Shown here piece by piece: positions 23,175 through 28,733 of a DNA stretch of 28,733 nt. The stretch comes from Porphyromonadaceae bacterium UBA7180 (GTDB taxonomy: Bacteria > Bacteroidota > Bacteroidia > Bacteroidales > Muribaculaceae), in contig DKVK01000025.1 in assembly GCA_002491165.1 (NCBI GenBank), forward strand, positions 1-28,733, written 5' to 3'. The notes under the pieces were generated by a model. The model was not told the DNA's origin. It ran no database searches and saw nothing but the letters and a program-made list of their open reading frames with translations. Position numbers and translations under genes: made by a program. Every line of letters starts with the position of its first letter. Position 1 is the first letter of the stretch.

Positions 23175-23202
23175 GCGGCATTCGCATACAGCGGGATGCC
23201 GC
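23175..23202 (+). terminator. Terminator after bioB/DUF362
   Basis: GCGGCATTC (23175-23183) pairs with GGATGCCGC (23194-23202, one G-T pair), followed by the T-rich tail ACTTCTTATTT. Confidence 0.75.
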
Positions 23203-23261
23203 ACTTCTTATTTATGGTCATTATTATGTCTTCGGGTGTTGTGGGAGTTGGGGATTTTTGT

Positions 23262-23269
23262 TAATTTTG
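23262..23269 (+). promoter_or_regulatory. Putative -7 promoter element of the DUF486-dus operon
   Basis: TAATTTTG, 39 bases before the DUF486 start. The -33 TTTG is not clear. Confidence 0.4.
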
Positions 23270-23308
23270 CAACCGTTTTACGGGCTTATCCCGGCGTATA
23301 ATTGTAAG

Positions 23309-23692
23309 ATGAATCCGAAAATAATGACCATTCTCCTGCTGTTGGTGTCCAATGTGTTCATGACGTTCGCATGGTACGGGCATCTCAAACTCCAGAATGC
23401 AGGCGTTACAAGCAATTGGCCCCTGATAGGCGTCATACTCCTTTCCTGGGCCCTCGCTTTCTTTGAATACTGCTTCATGATTCCGGCCAACCGCGTGGGC
23501 TATGTTGAGAACGGAGGCCCGTTCTCCCTGGTTCAGCTCAAAGTGGTGCAGGAAGTCATATCGCTTGTCATCTTTACAATAATAGTGACATTGCTCTTCA
23601 AGGGTGAACAATTCCGATGGAACCATATCGTGGCCTTCGGGCTGCTTGTGGCTTCGGTTTATTTCGCATTCCTCCCCGGCAAAACATCGTGA
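23309..23692 (+). CDS. DUF486/DMT_6 family small membrane protein
   Basis: A 127-residue inner-membrane protein with four hydrophobic helices (about 5-22, 32-50, 69-92, 102-122), of the DUF486 group in the drug/metabolite transporter superfamily. Family-typical segments are SNVFMTFAWYGHLK at the N-terminus, then FEYCFMIPANRVGY, and a LKVVQEVI segment. The start at 23309 (MNPKIMTILLLL) fits the family; the open frame extends to 23258 but that part overlaps the likely promoter. It ends 2 bases before the dihydrouridine synthase start, so the two are in one operon. The transported compound is unknown. Confidence 0.88.
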   Translation: MNPKIMTILLLLVSNVFMTFAWYGHLKLQNAGVTSNWPLIGVILLSWALAFFEYCFMIPANRVGYVENGGPFSLVQLKVVQEVISLVIFTIIVTLLFKGEQFRWNHIVAFGLLVASVYFAFLPGKTS

Positions 23693-23694
23693 CC

Positions 23695-24612
23695 ATGAAG
23701 ATATATTTCGCACCGCTTCAAGGCTATACCGAAGGAATCTACCGTAAGGCACACCATCTCGTCTACGGCGGCATAGAGCGTTATTACACACCGTTCCTGC
23801 GAATGGAGAAGGGGGAGCCGCGCCGCCAGGACATGGGGCGTCTGCTTTCCGACACCAACGGGGGCGTCCCGGTTTCGCCCCAGGTAATTTTCAACGACCG
23901 TGAAGAGCTGGAATCGCTCGTCGGCACTGCATACAGTTACGGTTACCGTTCCATTGACCTCAACATGGGTTGCCCCTTCCCGCCGCAGATGAAATTAGGA
24001 CGCGGCAGCGCTCTTCTGGAACGTCCGGACGTTTTGCGCGAAATACTCCCCGTCTTCGGCGAGTTCGACGGGATGGAATACACTTTGAAGATGCGTCTCG
24101 GCGTTAATGACACTACGGCATGGCGCGGGGTGATCGACATTCTCAACCGTATGCCGCTGCGCCACATAACGGTGCATCCACGTTCCGCCAAACAGCAGTA
24201 TAAGGGAGAACTCGACATGGCGCAGTTCGAAGAGTTGCTTAAGGCTTCGGCACATCCGGTAATATATAACGGTGAACTGCGCACGGCCGACGACATCCAT
24301 GCGATAACGGAGCGCATCCCGGGCATCGCCGGTGTTATGATAGGGCGTGGGCTGCTTGCCCGACCGTCGCTCGCCGCCGAATATGCCGAAGGTGAGGAGT
24401 GGGATTACCGCAAGAGGAGAGAACACCTTATGCGGATGCACGAGATGGTGTACCGGCATAACGTGGAGAAACTGTGCGGCGAAACGCAGACGCTTTCGCA
24501 CCTCACACCTTTTTGGGATTATCTGGAGGATGAAATAGGGCGCAAAGCCTGGAAACGCATCCGCAAAGCCACCACACTTCAGAAATACCGCGAAGCGATA
24601 GCCCTGATATAA
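23695..24612 (+). CDS. tRNA-dihydrouridine synthase
   Basis: A 305-residue flavoenzyme that reduces uridine to dihydrouridine in tRNA. It has an FMN-binding TIM barrel with FAPLQGYTE (5-13) at the N-terminus, the active-site Cys93 in DLNMGCPFPPQ, KMRLGVND (the substrate/FMN loop), ITVHPRSAKQQYKG and the C-terminal FMN motif GVMIGRGLLARPSL. A small helical domain of about 80 residues follows. The start at 23695 is placed just after the upstream stop codon (2 bases); a longer in-frame extension from 23617 is the shadow of the DUF486 gene. The exact tRNA position modified cannot be assigned. Confidence 0.94.
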   Translation: MKIYFAPLQGYTEGIYRKAHHLVYGGIERYYTPFLRMEKGEPRRQDMGRLLSDTNGGVPVSPQVIFNDREELESLVGTAYSYGYRSIDLNMGCPFPPQMKLGRGSALLERPDVLREILPVFGEFDGMEYTLKMRLGVNDTTAWRGVIDILNRMPLRHITVHPRSAKQQYKGELDMAQFEELLKASAHPVIYNGELRTADDIHAITERIPGIAGVMIGRGLLARPSLAAEYAEGEEWDYRKRREHLMRMHEMVYRHNVEKLCGETQTLSHLTPFWDYLEDEIGRKAWKRIRKATTLQKYREAIALI

Positions 24613-24644
24613 ACGTGTAAATTCATAGATGGGAGGAAATCAAA

Positions 24645-24672
24645 AGGGCTGCCCCTGATTTGGGACAGCCCT
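24645..24672 (-). terminator. Hairpin between dus and mdh
   Basis: AGGGCTG (24645-24651) pairs with CAGCCCT (24666-24672), and three more pairs form after one mismatch. On the minus strand it is followed by TTTTGATTT, so it most likely ends mdh. It may also stop the convergent dus transcript. Confidence 0.7.
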
Positions 24673-24737
24673 GAGTTAGTGGTGCTAACGGGGAAGATTT
24701 AATGAACTGTCATCTCCATTCAGCGTCTGTTACATAT

Positions 24738-25736
24738 TTACATATTGGGGTTGAGTTCTTTCCAGTCTGCGATGGGCGGCATTATGCCGAGGTCGATAAC
24801 CTCTTTGCGCATGTCGCAGAGATGCTTGTAGCTGCGTTCCAGTTCGGCTTCCTCTTCCGGTGTGCCTTTCACTTCCTTGTAGTGGATGCCGCTCTTGTCG
24901 ATGACGGTCTCCATGGCCATCATGATGTTCTTGAAGCGGTCGTCGTTTACGTAAGTACCGGCAGGCCATGTGAAGGGTTTGCCACCCATGGCGGCGGCTA
25001 TCATCTCTATGGAGAGATACGAGGGGCTCTGGAAGGAGCTGCGTCCGCGAAGCTTGATAATGTTGGCACCGCCCTGAACCACGCGGGTTCTGAGTTCCTC
25101 CCAATCGTTCTGCGGCAGCATTTCGGTGCCGATGATTTCGGTGAGGGGTTTGCCGTTGACGGTAGTCGTTGAGGCGAAGACAGCCATCTGCTCGCCGTGG
25201 CCGCCGTATGTGCGTGCGTTGACGACGGAGTCGGGTGAGATTTTGAACTTCTTGGAGAGTTCGGAGCGCAGTCGTGTGGAGTCAAGTGCTGCCAGTGTTG
25301 CCACCTGGGTGGGTTTCAGGCCGGAATAGAGCAAAGTGATGAGGCCCGTGATGTCGGCGGGATTGAAGATAACGACAACGAAGTTGACGTCCGGGCAGTA
25401 TTTGCGCACGTTCTTGCCGAAGTCTTCGGCTATCTGGGCGTTCCCCTTGAGGAGGTCTTCGCGTGTCATGCCGGCTTTGCGTGCGGCACCGCCGGAGGAG
25501 ACGATGTATTTAGCACCTTTGAAGGCTTCCTCCACATCTGAGGTGAAAGTAAGGTTGAATCCCTCGAAACCACAGTGCATCATTTCTTCAAAAACACCTT
25601 CGAGAGCGGGGGCGTAGGGGTCGTAGAGAGTGATGTTTGGAGTCAGTCGCATCATCATGGCGGTCTGCGCCATGTTTGAGCCTATCATCCCGGCGGCGCC
25701 GGAGATAAGCAGTTTGTCATTGGTTAAAAAGTCCAT
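24738..25736 (-). CDS. mdh: Malate dehydrogenase (NAD-dependent, Bacteroidales type)
   Basis: 332 residues, cytosolic, interconverts malate and oxaloacetate in the reductive succinate branch used by gut Bacteroidales. The nucleotide-binding loop GAAGMIG (13-19) and Asp39 after strand two indicate NAD preference. Substrate-binding Arg86 and Arg92 (GGAARKAGMTREDLL), Asn125 (IFNPADI), Asp152 and Arg155 (LDSTRLRSEL) and catalytic His180 (TYGGHGEQMAV) are all present. The C-terminus is charged and helical. Lactate dehydrogenase is less likely given the GAAGMIG loop and the conserved Arg pair, but the substrate is inferred. It is a single gene. I see no clear promoter in the 230-base gap upstream. 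Confidence 0.9.
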   Translation of the reverse strand: MDFLTNDKLLISGAAGMIGSNMAQTAMMMRLTPNITLYDPYAPALEGVFEEMMHCGFEGFNLTFTSDVEEAFKGAKYIVSSGGAARKAGMTREDLLKGNAQIAEDFGKNVRKYCPDVNFVVVIFNPADITGLITLLYSGLKPTQVATLAALDSTRLRSELSKKFKISPDSVVNARTYGGHGEQMAVFASTTTVNGKPLTEIIGTEMLPQNDWEELRTRVVQGGANIIKLRGRSSFQSPSYLSIEMIAAAMGGKPFTWPAGTYVNDDRFKNIMMAMETVIDKSGIHYKEVKGTPEEEAELERSYKHLCDMRKEVIDLGIMPPIADWKELNPNM

Positions 25737-25912
25737 TGTCTTTTCTATGAATTTAGGGTTTCTTGAAGAATAACACCCAACCGGGGTTTACTGTTTTGCG
25801 TTTAACTAAATTTAGCGCGAAAAGATGGTGTACCGGCATTTTTCTCGGTCATTGCGGTGTAAGGCCATAAGGCACTATGTCAACGCAAGTGAAACGGGAA
25901 GATAACAAGAAA

Positions 25913-25931
25913 GCCGGGCAATGTACCCGGC
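25913..25931 (-). terminator. Terminator of the secreted 405-residue protein gene
   Basis: GCCGGG (25913-25918) and CCCGGC (25926-25931) form a 6-bp stem with a 7-nt loop. The minus strand then reads TTTCTTGTTATCT. It begins 35 bases beyond the stop codon. Confidence 0.7.
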
Positions 25932-25965
25932 CTCCATTATAGAGTGATTAAAGATTTTCGGCTGA

Positions 25966-27183
25966 TTAGCGAACGATGGTTTTGCTTGTCTTGGAACCCT
26001 GACGGGTGATGACGAGCTGACCCTTTTCGGGGTTGGCGATGCGTACACCCTGGAGGTTGAAGTACTCGATGGGAGCGTTATGGTCAACTGCGATGTCGTC
26101 GATACCGTTCAGTTTGTCGATGATAAGATAACCGGGTGCAGTCTGTTCTCCATTGAAGTAAACGCTTTGCTCGTTATATTGCGGGAAATAGAACCATACA
26201 GACTTGATGGGGAATTCAATACGGTTACCGCTCATTGTGATAAGACTGCCCTGCGAAGGATCTGCAAGAATTTCGGTTGTAGATGCAATGTAGCAAGGAC
26301 CCATATCAGAGGTGACGATACCTGATTCCTGAAGTGCAATGAGTACATTTGCGCGATCTGTGGCGTCCAATACGATATTAGCGCTTCCAAAGATGTCAGC
26401 GAACGGAGCAACCATACGGAACATATTGGGATTTTCGGCAGCCTGCTGAACAGTAATTTCCTTTTCGGACGGAGCAGCTTCCATGAACATCGGCCAAACC
26501 ATATAGTCCATCCATTTAGCAGTGGTAGTAACCGTATTCCAACCGCTTTCGGGGTCGATGCCTTTTTCCATTCCTAAAACATCCCAAATGTTCAAATAAC
26601 CCTGGAAGCTGGAATCTGAAAGCGAGGCATCTGAATACGCTTTCCATGAGAAACCATGGTCTTTAAGGAAGGTGATTGTTCCGGTTGACGGGTCGTATGT
26701 ACCTTCAATTGACTTGTCGGTAACTTCACCCGAATCTCCTACTGCAATCCATTCAAACGGGGTGAATAGGATGTAATATGTGCTTCCCTGAATGCTTGTG
26801 CTTCCGAGATTCCGGCTGTCGAAAGTAATTTTATTTGTCGTGGCGTTGAAAGTGCCGACGATGTCAGAGGGGAAGAATTCGCTGTCACTTGAGATAGTAA
26901 CAGTATTTCCGTCAAGAGTCACGTTGGCACCGACGGTTGTCTCGCCAACAGAAGTTTGGAAGTAGTAGTCACCGATGTGGAAATCGTAGTAACCTTCGAT
27001 AGACTGTTCTTCACCGGCTTTTGCTTTTACTTTCTGAGCCGATACTTTTTTCATTTGGGAGTCTGTAAGATTTACAGACATGTGTTTTTTAACCTTGTTG
27101 GGCTGCATCTGACGAATTTGGGGAGCTGCCATTGCGGAAGCTACAACCGTCAGGGCGAGTGCCATCGTGTAGAATTTCTTCAT
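25966..27183 (-). CDS. Secreted protein of unknown function with sorting-domain-like C-terminus
   Basis: 405 residues with a clear Sec signal peptide (MKKFYTMALALTVVASAMA, about 1-19) and a Lys-rich stretch after it (about 28-58). The middle is rich in Thr, Ser, Gly and aromatic residues, suggesting beta structure (GYYDFHIGDYYFQTSV, GSTYYILFTPFEWIAVG). The C-terminal 45 residues (GIDDIAVD, EYFNLQGVRIANPEKGQLVI, then SKTIVR) match the short tail common on secreted Bacteroidales proteins, which resembles a type IX sorting domain. I recognise no catalytic motif and no named family in the middle; it may bind a polymer or the cell surface (inference). A strong promoter lies about 120 bases upstream. 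Confidence 0.8.
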   Translation of the reverse strand: MKKFYTMALALTVVASAMAAPQIRQMQPNKVKKHMSVNLTDSQMKKVSAQKVKAKAGEEQSIEGYYDFHIGDYYFQTSVGETTVGANVTLDGNTVTISSDSEFFPSDIVGTFNATTNKITFDSRNLGSTSIQGSTYYILFTPFEWIAVGDSGEVTDKSIEGTYDPSTGTITFLKDHGFSWKAYSDASLSDSSFQGYLNIWDVLGMEKGIDPESGWNTVTTTAKWMDYMVWPMFMEAAPSEKEITVQQAAENPNMFRMVAPFADIFGSANIVLDATDRANVLIALQESGIVTSDMGPCYIASTTEILADPSQGSLITMSGNRIEFPIKSVWFYFPQYNEQSVYFNGEQTAPGYLIIDKLNGIDDIAVDHNAPIEYFNLQGVRIANPEKGQLVITRQGSKTSKTIVR

Positions 27184-27306
27184 ACTTTTCAGGTAGTTTA
27201 TAGGGTTATTATTATGAGTTTTTCTGTTTCAACCATTACGGTGGAATCGTTGGGTCTGCTAATACATTCAATCTCGGTTTCGGGATTGGTTATCGCTTTA
27301 CGCTCG

Positions 27307-27337
27307 CAAAGTTACAAAACATTTTTTAACAGGCAAA
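27307..27337 (-). promoter_or_regulatory. Promoter of the 405-residue secreted protein gene
   Basis: Read on the minus strand: TTTG (27337-27334), 19 nt, TAACTTTG (27314-27307), a perfect consensus. It gives a leader of about 120 nt before the ATG at 27183. Confidence 0.75.
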
Positions 27338-27371
27338 TATTTTTGTCACAAATTTTTATTGCAATGCAAAT

Positions 27372-27402
27372 TTTGTGGTTTCACGTACTATCACTACCTT
27401 TG
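27372..27402 (+). promoter_or_regulatory. Promoter of the TraB/GumN-type gene
   Basis: TTTG (27372-27375), 19 nt, TACCTTTG (27395-27402), a perfect consensus, about 45 bases before the start codon. It is back to back with the minus-strand promoter, whose -33 element lies 35 bases away. Confidence 0.75.
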
Positions 27403-27446
27403 TCACAGAGAAAAATCTTAAGAATCAAACCAAACGTAAAAAGTAT

Positions 27447-28328
27447 ATGAAGAAACTGATTTTAGCATTTCTGACAGTTCTTGTTTGCCTGCCTTGCGCG
27501 GCGCAACTGTTATATAAGGTGTCGGGCAACGGCCTTAAGAAACCTTCTTTTGTCTTCGGGACGCATCATCTGGCACCGTTCCGCGTGGCCGATTCCGTGG
27601 GCGCCGTCAAGGCGCTCCACGATGTCGAGGCTGTGGTGGGGGAGATCGACATGGCGAACCTCGACATGATGCAGATGGCCCTGAAGATGCAGCCAATGAT
27701 GATGGCCCCGAAGGACAGCACCTTGCAGGCTGTGCTGGGAGACTCCCTCTTTAACGTGGCCAACGAAAAGTTTACCGCCATTACAGGCACACCGCTTTCC
27801 CTTTTCAACACCATGAAACCTATAGTGGCCATGACGATGCTGGAGATAAAACCAGCCATGGAGCGTTTCGCGGACTTCGACCAGTCGCAACAAATGGACG
27901 CGCGCCTGCAACAGATGGGCGACTCGCTCGGCAAGGTTATCGTCGGTCTCGAAACTGTGGAAGACCAGGCGCAGGTACTTTACAACTCGATGAGCATACG
28001 CCAGCAGGCCGACAAGCTGATGGAAACGCTTGACGATCCGGACAAGGCCGTCGATGACGTTATGAAGCTTATGGACGCATATATGAAAGGGGACCTGCCG
28101 GCCATCTCGGCGTGTGTGGCGGAACAATCGGAAGGAGCGGACGGTGAGTTCATGGAGGCGCTGGCAACGCGGCGCAACGAGAAGTGGATGCAGCGGCTTC
28201 CGGAGCTGATGAAGGAGCATCCCTCGCTTATAGTGGTCGGCGCGGGGCACCTTTGCGGACCCACGGGACTCCTGGAGATGTTGCGACGTCAGGGGTATAG
28301 CGTTAAACCCGTCGCGCCTGTCAGGTAA
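27447..28328 (+). CDS. Secreted TraB/GumN (TIKI-like) family protein
   Basis: 293 residues with a signal peptide (about 1-19, MKKLILAFLTVLVCLPCAA). Conserved family motifs: FVFGTHHL (36-42), Glu66 in VVGEID, GLE (167-169), the RNEKW segment (243-247), and GAGHLCGPTGLLEMLRRQGYSV (265-285) at the C-terminus. Members of the TraB/PrgY/GumN/TIKI superfamily are putative metal-dependent proteases, with the GTHH and GxGH motifs as likely metal or catalytic sites. The bacterial substrates are unknown. The start at 27447 is preferred because it begins the signal peptide; the frame is open to 27375. It is a single gene with its own promoter, followed by the tryptophanase gene. Confidence 0.88.
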   Translation: MKKLILAFLTVLVCLPCAAQLLYKVSGNGLKKPSFVFGTHHLAPFRVADSVGAVKALHDVEAVVGEIDMANLDMMQMALKMQPMMMAPKDSTLQAVLGDSLFNVANEKFTAITGTPLSLFNTMKPIVAMTMLEIKPAMERFADFDQSQQMDARLQQMGDSLGKVIVGLETVEDQAQVLYNSMSIRQQADKLMETLDDPDKAVDDVMKLMDAYMKGDLPAISACVAEQSEGADGEFMEALATRRNEKWMQRLPELMKEHPSLIVVGAGHLCGPTGLLEMLRRQGYSVKPVAPVR

Positions 28329-28431
28329 AACGTTGAAAAAGTGTAATTTTCGGCATAATATTTACATCATAATCACCCAACTACTAATAAATAGACGCGA
28401 AATATTATTTTTAAATATTTTGGTGATATAA

Positions 28432-28463
28432 TTTGCATAATACGATTTTTAGTGTTAACTTTG
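28432..28463 (+). promoter_or_regulatory. Promoter of tnaA
   Basis: TTTG (28432-28435), 20 nt, TAACTTTG (28456-28463), 43 bases before the start ATG. The leader is too short for a TnaC-type leader peptide with a spaced regulator region; none is seen. Confidence 0.7.
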
Positions 28464-28506
28464 CAAAGTAATAACCGACCGACAATACCTAAAATAATAA
28501 AATATC

Positions 28507-28733
28507 ATGGAATTACCTTTTGCAGAATGTTGGAAAATCAAGATGGTTGAACCCATCCATAAAAGCACCCGCAAGCAGCGCGAACAGTGGCTCAAAGAAG
28601 CCAAGTACAATGTATTCATGCTAAAATCAGAGTATGTCTACATCGACTGTATCACCGACTCGGGTACAGGCGCCATGTCAGACCGCCAGTGGGCCGCCAT
28701 GATGACCGGCGACGAAAGCTATGCCGGCGCACG
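28507..28733 (+). CDS. tnaA: Tryptophanase, 5' part (runs off the window)
   Basis: The first 75 complete codons are present, from ATG at 28507. The N-terminus begins MELPFAECWKIKMVEPIHKS, followed by YIDCITDSGTGAMSDRQWAA and MMTGDESYAGA. These match the N-terminal region of the PLP-dependent tryptophanase/tyrosine phenol-lyase family, whose TDSGTGA and GDE-Y-G segments shape the active-site entrance. The Bacteroidales-type N-terminus favours tryptophanase, which splits tryptophan into indole, pyruvate and ammonia. The catalytic Lys lies beyond the window, so tyrosine phenol-lyase is not strictly excluded. Confidence 0.9.
   Translation, partial: MELPFAECWKIKMVEPIHKSTRKQREQWLKEAKYNVFMLKSEYVYIDCITDSGTGAMSDRQWAAMMTGDESYAGA

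Noticed and set aside
24443..24459. A 17-base exact match between the dus coding region and 25823-25839 upstream of mdh
   Set aside because: One copy is codon-constrained within dus, no longer homology surrounds either copy, and no mobile-element feature is present; probably chance.

Overview
The window looks like chromosomal DNA of a gut-type Bacteroidales bacterium, possibly Muribaculaceae (inferred from protein style and a GC content that appears above 50%; a tree would be needed to settle the genus). Supporting signs are several good matches to the Bacteroidetes sigma-factor promoter (TTTG, 19-20 nt, TAnnTTTG), weak or absent Shine-Dalgarno sites, two secreted proteins with type IX secretion-like C-terminal domains, and Bacteroidales-type forms of malate dehydrogenase, tryptophanase and a secreted Tricorn-type S41 protease. 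I see no rRNA, tRNA, CRISPR array, insertion sequence or phage gene.

Layout. Positions 1-2194 hold a C39-peptidase ABC exporter (+). Positions 2260-5538 (-) hold an MFS transporter, a secreted Spi/C10-propeptide-like protein without a protease domain, and a small membrane protein gene that looks frameshifted. At 5757-6320 (+) is an isochorismatase-fold hydrolase. At 6457-9705 (-) is the Tricorn-like protease. At 9820-12200 (-) is a two-gene operon of an alpha/beta hydrolase and a membrane-embedded Mur ligase. It is divergent from a (+) operon at 12356-15359 with a LytM/M23 endopeptidase, a MerR regulator, PyrK and PyrD. A bidirectional terminator separates this from a (-) lactate operon, lctP-lutA-lutB-lutC, at 15804-20017. 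An outer-membrane beta-barrel gene (-) follows, then bioB and a secreted DUF362 protein (+), a DUF486 membrane protein and a tRNA-dihydrouridine synthase (+), malate dehydrogenase (-), a secreted protein with a sorting-domain-like tail (-), a secreted TraB/GumN-type protein (+), and the 5' end of tryptophanase (+) running off the right edge.

Functionally the window mixes core metabolism (pyrimidines, biotin, malate, lactate, tryptophan), envelope maintenance (M23, Mur ligase, beta-barrel) and secreted proteins of unknown role. I do not see one unmistakable new system. The best leads are the exporter whose C39 domain lacks the expected oxyanion Gln, the orphan C10-propeptide-like protein with its broken small neighbour, the hydrolase/membrane Mur ligase pair, near-leaderless promoters, and the repeat-rich region upstream of the lactate operon.
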